Below are positions 24,234-31,490 of a stretch of 64,000 bases of DNA, piece by piece. Source of the stretch: Acidaminobacter sp. GTDB taxonomy: Bacteria > Bacillota_A > Clostridia > Peptostreptococcales > Acidaminobacteraceae. Both the position numbers and the translations under genes were made by a program. Every line of letters starts with the position of its first letter. Positions within the stretch are counted from its first letter, which is position 1. The stretch covers positions 10,726 to 74,725 of the forward strand of contig WXFH01000029.1 of assembly GCA_009881125.1 (NCBI GenBank), read 5' to 3'. Under the pieces are notes generated by a model. It was not told where the DNA came from. It worked only from the letters and a program-made list of their open reading frames with translations, and searched no databases.

Positions 24234-25391
24234 ATGTCAGAAAGAAATACTCTCCCTGAAATCTTTGAAAGCTTTGCCGATGCACGCAAGCAAGGCTTCC
24301 TCGCCGCCAAAGCAGTGAAAGACGCCGGCAAAAATCTCGTTGGCTATTACTGCACCTTCACGCCCGTCGAAGTTATTATGGCCGCCGGCGCCGTCCCCGT
24401 CGGACTCTGCGCCACCAGCGATGAAACGATCCCAGAATCCGAAAAGGTCCTCCCGCGGAACCTTTGCCCGCTCGTCAAATCCAGCTATGGGTTCGCTGTC
24501 ACGGACAAATGCCCGTACTTCTACTTTTCTGACCTGATTGTCGGTGAAACCACCTGCGACGGGAAGAAGAAAATGTATGAGCTCCTCGATGAAGTCAAAC
24601 CGACCCACATCCTTCAGCTGCCAAACGAGGGGAAATCTCAGAGATCCCTGGATTATTTCAGGGAAGAAGTTCAAAGTTTTAAAGAGCGTCTTGAAAAGGA
24701 ATTCAATGTGACGATCACCAATGAGGATTTAAAGAAGGCCATTCAACTTAAAAACCGCCAAAGGGAAACCCTTAAGGAATTCTACAACCTGATGAGCCTC
24801 ACACCGCCGCCGGTCAGCGGCCTCGACATCCACAAGGCCCTCTATGGCTCTGAGTTTAAGTTTGACAAGGAAGCCCAAATCGTGGAAATGCAGGCGCTGA
24901 CAAAACAAATCTACGAAACATATAAAGTTGAGGGCAGTAAGATCTCAGAAAACGCTCCGAGAATTCTCATCACAGGCTGCCCAATAGCCGGCGCTACGGA
25001 AAAAATAATAACTGCAATTGAGGAAAATGGCGGCGTCGTTGTCACCTACGAAAACTGCTTCGGTACCAAAGCAGTCGAGGAAATGATCGATGAGACCCTT
25101 GAGCCCATCGACGGCATTGCCCGCAAATATCTCAACACCCCGTGCTCCGTCATGTCCAATAACCAGGACCGACTTGACAAGCTCAGCGAGCTCATTACCC
25201 GCTTCAAGGTGGACGGCGTTGTTGACGTCGTGCTGCAAGCCTGCCATACCTACAATATTGAAGGATTCTCCGTCAAGCGCCACGTTAAGGAAAAACACAA
25301 CCTGCCGTATATAGCTCTTGAAACTGATTATGCATCATCGGATACAGGTCAGCTCAAAACACGTCTTGGCGCTTTTATAGAAATGCTTTAA
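24234..25391 (+). CDS. Double-cubane-cluster-type protein (2-hydroxyacyl-CoA dehydratase superfamily)
   Basis: This 385-residue protein belongs to the HgdB/FldB/YjiM superfamily. It is a single-subunit form directly followed by its ATP-driven activator, the arrangement of double-cubane cluster proteins, which use an [8Fe-9S] cluster for low-potential reductions. Cysteines at 40, 59, 78, 93, 108, 249, 275, 304 and 337 are in expected segments (YYCTFTPVE, NLCPLVKS, ITGCPIAGA, YENCFGT, LQACHTY). No second dehydratase subunit or CoA-transferase gene is adjacent, which argues against a classical 2-hydroxyacyl-CoA dehydratase. The natural substrate is unknown. Confidence 0.8.
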   Translation: MSERNTLPEIFESFADARKQGFLAAKAVKDAGKNLVGYYCTFTPVEVIMAAGAVPVGLCATSDETIPESEKVLPRNLCPLVKSSYGFAVTDKCPYFYFSDLIVGETTCDGKKKMYELLDEVKPTHILQLPNEGKSQRSLDYFREEVQSFKERLEKEFNVTITNEDLKKAIQLKNRQRETLKEFYNLMSLTPPPVSGLDIHKALYGSEFKFDKEAQIVEMQALTKQIYETYKVEGSKISENAPRILITGCPIAGATEKIITAIEENGGVVVTYENCFGTKAVEEMIDETLEPIDGIARKYLNTPCSVMSNNQDRLDKLSELITRFKVDGVVDVVLQACHTYNIEGFSVKRHVKEKHNLPYIALETDYASSDTGQLKTRLGAFIEML

Positions 25392-25458
25392 ACTGCTTTA
25401 AGCCGCTTAATGTAGGTCTGGGGGTTATATTATTCCCTTATTATAAATGGCCGACTGA

Positions 25459-25520
25459 ATAAGCCGGTATCTAAGCTGGGATCTAAGCAGGAATCCAAGC
25501 AGGAATCCAAGCCGGGATAA
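25459..25520 (+). repeat. Short tandem repeat, about five 12-14-bp units
   Basis: Units of the type AAGCAGGAATCC / TAAGCTGGGATC are repeated five times in the 150-bp gap between the double-cubane gene and its activator. No palindrome is formed. Confidence 0.75.
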
Positions 25521-25544
25521 GCAAAACAGAAAGGAACTCAACTA

Positions 25545-26312
25545 ATGATATATATGGGTATCGATATTGGGTCCGTGTGTGCCAAAGGTGCGATTCTCCA
25601 AGGCGACCGGCTCGAAAAAGTGATTCTTCCAACAGGTTGGAATATCAAAGAGACCGCCAATTTGCTCAAGTCAACTTTGTTAACACAGGCAGGTGCTCGC
25701 GAGGAGGATATCACCCGCGTTGTCGCAACAGGTTATGGGCGTGTTTCCATACCCTATGCAGACAAAAAAGTCACTGAAATCACGTGTCATGCCCGCGGTG
25801 CCGTGTATCTCAATCCAAATGCCAGAACCATAGTGGACATTGGAGGCCAGGATAGTAAAGTCATCTCCGTAGATGCCGATGGTCGCGTCCAGGACTTCGT
25901 CATGAACGACAAATGCGCAGCCGGAACAGGCCGCTTCCTGCAGGTCATGGCCCATGTACTGGAAGTCGAGGTGGATGAACTCGATCAACTGGCACGGTAT
26001 GATGAGGCTGTCACGATTAACGCCATGTGTACAGTTTTCGCTGAAAGCGAAATTATCTCGCTTCTGGCCCAGGGAACGGACAAAGGCGCGATTGCCGCTG
26101 GCATATTAAGTTCTATTTCTCAACGTATCCAGCACCTCTCCAGCCGAATCTCGGTACTGGATCAACTCATATTTACCGGTGGTGTTTCCAATTCAAATGT
26201 CCTCAGGCACATGCTCTCTGAAAAGCTGAAGCTTGAGGTCCATCATCACTGCGACGCGCAGTTCGCCGGCGCTATAGGTGCGGCTTTGCTTGCGCGGGAA
26301 ATCTGCGACTAA
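25545..26312 (+). CDS. ASKHA-fold ATPase activator of the double-cubane/dehydratase protein
   Basis: This 255-residue protein (MGIDIGSVCAKGAIL) is a member of the BadF/HgdC family. It binds ATP and one [4Fe-4S] cluster at the dimer interface through Cys124 (NDKCAAGTGRFLQ) and Cys162 (INAMCTVFAESEI). Other ASKHA motifs are VDIGGQDSK and FTGGVSNS. It would deliver electrons to the preceding 385-residue protein at very low potential, driven by ATP hydrolysis. A strong terminator after the gene ends the two-gene unit. Confidence 0.93.
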   Translation: MIYMGIDIGSVCAKGAILQGDRLEKVILPTGWNIKETANLLKSTLLTQAGAREEDITRVVATGYGRVSIPYADKKVTEITCHARGAVYLNPNARTIVDIGGQDSKVISVDADGRVQDFVMNDKCAAGTGRFLQVMAHVLEVEVDELDQLARYDEAVTINAMCTVFAESEIISLLAQGTDKGAIAAGILSSISQRIQHLSSRISVLDQLIFTGGVSNSNVLRHMLSEKLKLEVHHHCDAQFAGAIGAALLAREICD

Positions 26313-26346
26313 CTGCGCAAAATTTGAGAAATGTTACAAAAATATT

Positions 26347-26397
26347 GCGGTACCTGACCCCAAGTTCATTTGAGTGACAGGTACCGCTTTGTTTTTT
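26347..26397 (+). terminator. Terminator after the activator gene, GGTACCTG/CAGGTACC type
   Basis: GCGGTACCTG at 26347-26356 and CAGGTACCGC at 26378-26387 form a 10-bp stem followed by a T-rich tract. The arms resemble the GTGACAGGT palindromes at 51.5 kb, so this may be a repeat recruited as terminator. Confidence 0.75.
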
Positions 26398-26551
26398 GTA
26401 CCAGACACTTTGTGGCACATGATGGTCTGGTTTACGCCTACCATCGGCAAGTCCCCTTCAATTCTCTCGACAGGCCCTGCCTCAATTTGATATACTGGTC
26501 TCAAATCTATATCACAACTAACCACCACCCAACCGGAACAGGGGGCAGACC

Positions 26552-26752
26552 ATGTTTGGCAAAAAAGGCGACAACCGCTTCGAGACTATCTATTCCCAGG
26601 GCAAGATCAGCGTTTCCCGGATTATCGTTGATAGAGAAACCGGCGTCAACTACCTTTTTGTGTCTGATGGTTCCGCCGCCGGCCTGACCCTCCTGGTAGA
26701 CCGCGAGGGCAAACCCGTCATTTCCCGCGTTGAAGACAACACCCACCTTTAA
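26552..26752 (+). CDS. DUF6440-family small protein
   Basis: This 66-residue protein (MFGKKGDNRFETIY, VDRETGVNYLF, GLTLLVDREGKPV) matches the small DUF6440-type family common in Firmicutes and their mobile elements. Its function is unknown. The start follows GGGGGC at 26539-26544. Its GLTLL is a family residue set and not a palindrome insertion. The next gene, an HNH protein, starts 100 bp later. Confidence 0.8.
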   Translation: MFGKKGDNRFETIYSQGKISVSRIIVDRETGVNYLFVSDGSAAGLTLLVDREGKPVISRVEDNTHL

Positions 26753-26852
26753 CATCCACCGCACATAATTCAAGTCCCAACACCCACCAAGGCCGTAGAC
26801 CACTGCGGCCTTTTGTAATACCCACCATTAAAAAAAGAAGGGCAGGTGAACC

Positions 26853-27299
26853 ATGTCCCCGCGAAAATATGTCACCATTGACCGCCATTACCTTTTCAAC
26901 CGCCAGCGCGGCACCTGCTTCTTCTGCGGCAAGCCCCTCAAAATGGGCACCCTCAGTATCGACCACTACCTCCCCAAGAGTGCCGGCGGCACCAACGACG
27001 TCTTTAACCTCGTCGCTTCCTGCAAGTCCTGCAACGCCGAAAAACTAAATACTATGCCGATGGACGTCGAATCCCAACACATCGCATGGTTCATAGAAGC
27101 TTACGACGACCATCACATCCTCACCAAGTCCAGCATCACGATCCCAAAAGACACCTTGATCGAATGGGTCCACAGCATTCACCGCTCTTACCCCAGCGGC
27201 GACTTTACCGTCTTTGAATCCCCAGGCCACCGCTTTTACGTTCGCTTTAACCAGATCGAAAAAATTATTGCCTTCCATCAGTCTGAAATAGACGAGTAA
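26853..27299 (+). CDS. HNH endonuclease-type protein
   Basis: The protein has 148 residues. The HNH core is complete: RGTCFFCGKPL (first Cys pair), LSIDHYLPKSAGG (the DH of the active site), NDVFNLVASCKSCN (Asn and second Cys pair), then NAEKL. HNH proteins of this size may be stand-alone nucleases or repair/defence components. The C-terminal half (about 85-148) has no recognised domain. AGGTG precedes the ATG. No restriction or phage gene is adjacent, so its role is open. Confidence 0.88.
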   Translation: MSPRKYVTIDRHYLFNRQRGTCFFCGKPLKMGTLSIDHYLPKSAGGTNDVFNLVASCKSCNAEKLNTMPMDVESQHIAWFIEAYDDHHILTKSSITIPKDTLIEWVHSIHRSYPSGDFTVFESPGHRFYVRFNQIEKIIAFHQSEIDE

Positions 27300-27553
27300 G
27301 CTGCGGCCTGCGCCTATCGACCCCATCTGTCGAAGTAGTAGGTCTGACCCCATCTGTACCCCGCATGTATTGACGAATAAGTTTGAGTAGGTCTGACCCC
27401 GTTGGTTCAAATTAATGGTTTTGCAGGTCTGACCCCGTTGGGTACTTCAACAATGCAGGTCTGACCCCGTTGGGTACATCAACAATGCAGGTCTGACCCC
27501 GCCAGGTACTTCAACAATGCAGGTCTGAGCCCGCCAGGCACTTCAGACCCCGT
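27299..27553 (+). repeat. Palindrome array: one long form and six short forms, 32-bp period
   Basis: A long form (GCTGCGGCCTGCGCCTATCGACCCC) at about 27300 is followed by short forms near 27339, 27393, 27423, 27455, 27487 and 27519. The last four are exactly 32 bp apart with a GGTACTTCAACAAT linker. One copy is mutated to GGTCTGAGCCC. Confidence 0.9.
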
Positions 27554-27710
27554 TGGTTCATTTTATATTTAAACAAATTACTTCCGCTTTTTCTGGAAGT
27601 TATCTTTGGCCATTTATATTACAATGAAAGTAATCATTTCTTCCTTTAACTCTTAGAATCCTATTAGACAGTCAAGCCTTAAACACCCAACTTTCAGGAG
27701 GCGACCCCAC

Positions 27711-28238
27711 ATGCAGCAAGTCCATTACTTCTCCTACACAACCCGTCTCGGCCCTGTCATTATAGCGGACAACGGCGCCGCCATCACCCATCTTCTGATC
27801 GGTGACGCCGCCGCTAACTTCCAAAGCTCAGAGAACAGCCGTCTCACGCCGCCACCCATCCTCAAAGAAACACCTCTAATCCGAGAGGCTCACCAGCAGC
27901 TGGAAGACTACCTCAGCGGCGCCCGCCAAACCTTCGACCTTCCAATTGCCCCAACCGGTACCGACTTCCAGAAGAACGTGTGGTCCGCCCTGAGACAAAT
28001 CCCATATGGGACTACTCAAACCTATGCTGACATCGCCAAAAGCATAGGCAGCCCCAGCGCCTCCAGGGCAGTGGGCACCGCCTGCGGCCGCAACCCCATA
28101 CTCATCATCACCCCATGCCACCGCGTCATAGGCACAAATGGCAAACTCACCGGCTTTGCTGCCGGCCTCGACGTTAAAACCACCTTGCTCCAATTGGAGC
28201 ACGTCCTTCCCGCAGCAACTGCCCATGACCCCAACTAA
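27711..28238 (+). CDS. ogt: Methylated-DNA--[protein]-cysteine S-methyltransferase
   Basis: This 175-residue suicide protein removes methyl groups from O6-methylguanine. The acceptor Cys136 lies in the invariant PCHRVIG, and FQKNVWSALRQIPYG, the RAVGTACGRNP arginine-finger region and GFAAGLDVKTTLLQLE complete the domain. AGGAGG lies 10 bp upstream of the ATG. It opens a four-gene run (ogt, alkA-like, alkD-like, ada-like) with overlaps, so all four alkylation-repair activities are probably induced together. Confidence 0.95.
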   Translation: MQQVHYFSYTTRLGPVIIADNGAAITHLLIGDAAANFQSSENSRLTPPPILKETPLIREAHQQLEDYLSGARQTFDLPIAPTGTDFQKNVWSALRQIPYGTTQTYADIAKSIGSPSASRAVGTACGRNPILIITPCHRVIGTNGKLTGFAAGLDVKTTLLQLEHVLPAATAHDPN

Positions 28239-28875
28239 TTCCAAAGCCATACCGCCGAATAACCCACAGTTTCTCCCATACCCGGACCACGCCCTGGAGC
28301 ATCTGACCGCCCGAGATCCTGCACTTGGCCTCGCTATCCAACACTTTGGCCGCCTGGAACGCCCCGTCGCCCCGGATCCCTTCACCGCCCTCGCCAGCGC
28401 CATCACTGGCCAGCTCATTTCCACCAAAGCCTACGACGCCATATGGGCCCGCCTCAAAAAAGAGCTCCAGACTGTCACCCCCCAAACCGTCTATGCCGCC
28501 GGCCCGGAAGCCCTGCGCGCCTGCGGTCTTACCCGCAACAAAGCCGCCGCCATCCACCAAGCCGCCGCGGCCATCCTCTCCAGCGCCTTCGACCTGAACG
28601 CCGCCGCGACTATGGACGACGAGGCAGCCATCCATCACCTCAGCTCTTTAAAAGGCATTGGCCGATGGTCATCCGAAATCACCCTCATCCACGGCTTCCT
28701 CCGTCTCAATATCCTAAGTTATGGTGACGCGGCTATCCGACGCGGTATGTGCAACCTGTATGGAGTACCGACCATCGGCAAAGATTTTTTTGAAACCTGC
28801 AAAGCCGCCTATTCGCCCTATGGCTCGGTGGCGTCCATCTATTTATGGAAATCTGCATTTATCGAAATCATATAA
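28225..28875 (+). CDS. AlkA-type DNA-3-methyladenine glycosylase (HhH-GPD)
   Basis: This 216-residue protein has the HhH-GPD fold: DPFTALASAITGQLISTKA, the hairpin LKGIGRWSSEIT (142-153) and the catalytic Asp168 in SYGDAAIRRG. It removes alkylated bases, leaving abasic sites. The N-terminal beta domain of E. coli AlkA is absent, as in many Firmicutes. It overlaps ogt by 14 bp, which favours ATG 28225 over earlier in-frame codons. Two GCCGATGGTC words lie within it (28661 and 28770), one reading GRWS in the helix-hairpin-helix itself. Confidence 0.9.
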   Translation: MTPTNSKAIPPNNPQFLPYPDHALEHLTARDPALGLAIQHFGRLERPVAPDPFTALASAITGQLISTKAYDAIWARLKKELQTVTPQTVYAAGPEALRACGLTRNKAAAIHQAAAAILSSAFDLNAAATMDDEAAIHHLSSLKGIGRWSSEITLIHGFLRLNILSYGDAAIRRGMCNLYGVPTIGKDFFETCKAAYSPYGSVASIYLWKSAFIEII

Positions 28876-28913
28876 TCATCATATTTTGAACAAAAATTAT
28901 TCCTGGAGGTCCT

Positions 28914-29864
28914 ATGCTGACGCCTTCGCAAAAATCCATGATCAATGAATCAACCTCCCTCCACGATGATCTCCAGAACCTCCTGAAGACCCTCGCCGAA
29001 CCCGGTTACCAAAAGTTCGCCTCTGCGTTGCTGCCGGGGACGACTAACCTTCTTGGCGTAAGGCTGCCAATCCTGCGCCAAATTGCGGGCGACATCGCGA
29101 AAGGTGACTGGCCGCATTATCTCAGCACGCCCACAGACACCTATTTTGAAGAAACTATGCTGCAGGGCATGGTCATTGGGTTCGTCACAAAAAAAACAGG
29201 TGGGGTCGATAGGCGCAAGCCACAGACCTACTTATCTCTCAAAAGTGACACGCGGGGTCAGACCTACTTGTCCTCAAAAGATGACACGTGGGATCAGACC
29301 TACTCGTCTCTTAAAAGTGACATGCGGGGTCAGACCTACTCGTACCTAAAAGCCTTCATCCCCAGAATTGACAACTGGTCCGTGTGCGACAGCTTCTGTG
29401 CCGGGCTTAAATTTGCAAAAGATAGAAGGGAAGAGGTCTGGCCGTTTCTCATGGAATGCCTGAAATCCGACCATGAGTTTGAATTTCGTTTTGGTGCGGT
29501 CATGCTCCTGAATCATTATTTAACCCATGACTGGATCGACAATGTCCTGGAAGCCCTTTTCACACACACTCACAAAGACTATTATGCGAAGATGGCCATC
29601 GCTTGGGGACTTTCCCAAGCCTTCGCCTTTGACTCGGGAAAAACCTTAACGCATTTTGAACAACGGTGGGCGATAGGCACAGCCGCAATAGGCAAAGCCG
29701 CAATAGGCGGAGGCGCGATTAGCACAGCAACGTCAGATGCGGCCATAGACCAGGATGTCTTCGTCCGCCAAAAGACTTTCCAAAAAATCCTCGAATCCAA
29801 TAAAGTCAGCGCCGAGTATAAATCCCTCATTAAAGCCATGAAAGAAGGGGAGAGCCGTGGCTAA
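28914..29864 (+). CDS. AlkD-like DNA alkylation repair protein with repeat-derived insertions
   Basis: The protein has 316 residues; the HEAT-repeat AlkD family is usually 220-240. Family segments are LGVRLPILRQIAGDIAK, PRIDNWSVCDSFC and the alpha-helical C-terminus. AlkD glycosylases excise bulky N-alkylated purines without base flipping. Two extra blocks explain the length. About residues 96-143 come from one long and three short palindromes, reading GGVDRRKPQTY then RGQTY, WDQTY and RGQTY. About residues 252-275 repeat a 15-bp unit (IGTAA, IGKAA, IGGGA). GGAGG selects the ATG. Whether the enlarged protein is active is unknown. Confidence 0.85.
   Translation: MLTPSQKSMINESTSLHDDLQNLLKTLAEPGYQKFASALLPGTTNLLGVRLPILRQIAGDIAKGDWPHYLSTPTDTYFEETMLQGMVIGFVTKKTGGVDRRKPQTYLSLKSDTRGQTYLSSKDDTWDQTYSSLKSDMRGQTYSYLKAFIPRIDNWSVCDSFCAGLKFAKDRREEVWPFLMECLKSDHEFEFRFGAVMLLNHYLTHDWIDNVLEALFTHTHKDYYAKMAIAWGLSQAFAFDSGKTLTHFEQRWAIGTAAIGKAAIGGGAISTATSDAAIDQDVFVRQKTFQKILESNKVSAEYKSLIKAMKEGESRG
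29204..29342 (-). repeat. One long and three short palindromes in frame inside the alkD-like gene
   Basis: A long form (GGGGTCGATAGGCGCAAGCC) at about 29204-29230 is followed by GGGGTCAGACCTAC near 29254 and 29327 and a mutated GGGATCAGACCTAC near 29291. The spacing is about 36-37 bp with an AAAAGTGACACG-like linker. Total length keeps the frame. Confidence 0.9.
29668..29727 (+). repeat. 15-bp tandem repeat inside the alkD-like gene, related to the long-form centre
   Basis: ATAGGCACAGCCGCA, ATAGGCAAAGCCGCA and ATAGGCGGAGGCGCG are three 15-bp units, with a decayed fourth. Each resembles the centre of the long-form palindrome (ATAGGCGCAAGCCGC). The 15-bp unit adds five codons per copy. Confidence 0.8.
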
Positions 29865-30444
29865 AAATGAACATCCCGGAAAACCCTTGCGACCCACCCA
29901 TCAAGATAAACTCGCCGGCGTCCTCAACTCCGACCCGGCGTACGATGGCCAATTTTTCTACGCCGTCAAATCCACCGGCATCTTCTGCCGCCCGTCCTGT
30001 AAGTCCAAAAACCCCAAAATCGAAAATATCGACTTCTTTGACACAAGTGATGATGCTCAACGCGCCGGCTATAGGCCCTGCAAGCGCTGCCGGCCCGACC
30101 TGCTCACTTATGAACCGTACAAAGAAAATGTCGAGGCAATCTATAACGCCATCATGACACATCTCCTGGAGCAGGAGTCTCTAACCGCCCAGATGAAGGC
30201 CCTGGGCGCACATCAGGACCCAATTAAATCTGCGTTCAAGACTCGTTACGGCAGCCTGCCATCGGCGCTCATTACCCAGAAACGCCTCTCCCTTGCTGCC
30301 GATGGTCTCCTCACCACCACGAAACCCATACTCCAAATTGCCCTCGACAGCGGCTTTTCCAGCCAATCCGCCTTCTATGACGCCTTCAAGCGCACTTACC
30401 ACACTTCGCCAGGGAAGTACAGAAAACAGAACACTAATTCATAA
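29857..30444 (+). CDS. Ada-like methylphosphotriester repair domain fused to AraC-type HTH
   Basis: The protein has 195 residues. The zinc site that accepts methyl groups from DNA phosphotriesters is intact: Cys44 and Cys48 in GIFCRPSCKS, Cys75 and Cys78 in YRPCKRCRP. An AraC-type DNA-binding domain follows (about 95-190, IALDSGFSSQSAFYDAFKRTY and TSPGKYRK). No methylguanine methyltransferase domain is attached; that activity is the separate ogt gene three genes upstream. The start is a GTG at 29857, with GGGGAG before it and an 8-bp overlap with the preceding gene. It is probably the methylation-activated regulator of this operon. Confidence 0.9.
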   Translation: MAKNEHPGKPLRPTHQDKLAGVLNSDPAYDGQFFYAVKSTGIFCRPSCKSKNPKIENIDFFDTSDDAQRAGYRPCKRCRPDLLTYEPYKENVEAIYNAIMTHLLEQESLTAQMKALGAHQDPIKSAFKTRYGSLPSALITQKRLSLAADGLLTTTKPILQIALDSGFSSQSAFYDAFKRTYHTSPGKYRKQNTNS

Positions 30445-30454
30445 GAGTTAAACG

Positions 30455-30480
30455 AAGGTGTCCGCGAAGACGCCTTTTTT
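30455..30480 (+). terminator. Rho-independent terminator of the alkylation repair operon
   Basis: AGGTGTC and GACGCCT (one G-T pair) around a short loop are followed by six T residues, 10 bp after the ada-like stop. Confidence 0.85.
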
Positions 30481-30520
30481 ATTTGAAGTCAATGCTGGTG
30501 ACGCGGACAACTTTCACTTT

Positions 30521-30600
30521 GATGTCAGACACTCAACTCACTTTGGTGTCAGACACCAACTTCACCTGAGTGTCTGACACCCAACTCAAACCGGTGCCAG
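30521..30600 (+). repeat. Three GTGTCAGACAC-type palindromes
   Basis: GATGTCAGACAC (30521), GGTGTCAGACACC (30545) and GAGTGTCTGACACCC (about 30568) alternate in orientation, with AACTCAC/AACTTCACC linkers. This is the same variant family as at 12318. The remaining gap to 30700 holds nothing else I can identify. Confidence 0.8.
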
Positions 30601-30706
30601 AGCTTTGTAATATTTCAGTAACATTCCAACCGCATCCCCCACCAATCCACTCGGCTTTGTACGTGAAAAAGTGCAAGATTTCTGCCGTAATTCCGCCCAG
30701 TGAGCC

Positions 30707-30735
30707 TTGACACAACCTTAACCACGTATTATACT
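30707..30735 (+). promoter_or_regulatory. Sigma-A-type promoter of the isc operon
   Basis: A perfect TTGACA at 30707-30712, a 17-bp spacer and TATACT at 30730-30735. An imperfect inverted repeat (AATTCCC...GGGATT, about 30741-30765) lies just downstream and could be an Rrf2/IscR operator. The leader to 30901 also holds A-rich tandem CACAACAAAAAT units. Confidence 0.7.
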
Positions 30736-30900
30736 TGACTTGAATTCCCACCTATAAACTCGGGATTGAATCACAACACTAAATCACAACAAAAATCACA
30801 ACAAAAATCCCAACATCATAAAGACAATAAAAATTACATTGTACACAACCTAATTCACTTTCTCCAACCAGTACCACCACAACCCTATGAGGTGACAAAA

Positions 30901-31359
30901 ATGAAACTCTCCACACGCGGCCGCTACGGCCTCAAAGCCATGTTCGACCTGGCACTGAACGACGGCGACGTCCCAGTCTCCCTGACTTCCATTGCGGAGC
31001 GGCAGGGGATCAGCGTCAACTACCTGGAACAGCTCATCGCGCCACTGAAAAAAGCTGACCTCGTCAAGAGCGTCCGCGGCGCACAGGGCGGCTACCTCCT
31101 CAACAAGCCCGCTGACCAGATCAGCGTCGCCGACATCCTGACCGTCCTCGAAGGCCCCCTCGGCCCCACAGAATGCGTCCGGCTCCTGGGCGACGACGCC
31201 TGCGAGCAGGCGGACTACTGCGTGACCCACATGATCTACGAAAAAATGCGCGACAGCCTGCTTCAAGTCGTCACGACCATTACTCTCAAGGACATGGTCC
31301 TCGACCACAAGCGCATGCATGCCGGCCCAATCGACACACAATTTTTCTGCAACAAATAA
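30901..31359 (+). CDS. iscR: Rrf2-family regulator, IscR-like
   Basis: This 152-residue winged-helix regulator starts MKLSTRGRYGLKAMFDLA, as IscR does. Three cysteines (92, 101, 107 in ECVRLLGDDACEQADYC) form the expected Fe-S cluster site. It sits first in iscR-iscS-iscU-mnmA and most likely senses cluster supply and represses the operon. GAGGTG lies 8 bp before the ATG. A GACCATCGGC word lies in the gap after it at 31389. Confidence 0.93.
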   Translation: MKLSTRGRYGLKAMFDLALNDGDVPVSLTSIAERQGISVNYLEQLIAPLKKADLVKSVRGAQGGYLLNKPADQISVADILTVLEGPLGPTECVRLLGDDACEQADYCVTHMIYEKMRDSLLQVVTTITLKDMVLDHKRMHAGPIDTQFFCNK

Positions 31360-31490
31360 TTCATTGAAGGGTCAATGCGCTGGCAGCTGACCATCGGCAA
31401 AAATAAATCTTTAAAGCGCACCACAAAAGCGCACCACAGGCACCGCAAAGAAAAATTGATCAGACTATTATCCTGAAGGAGTCCTGCCCA

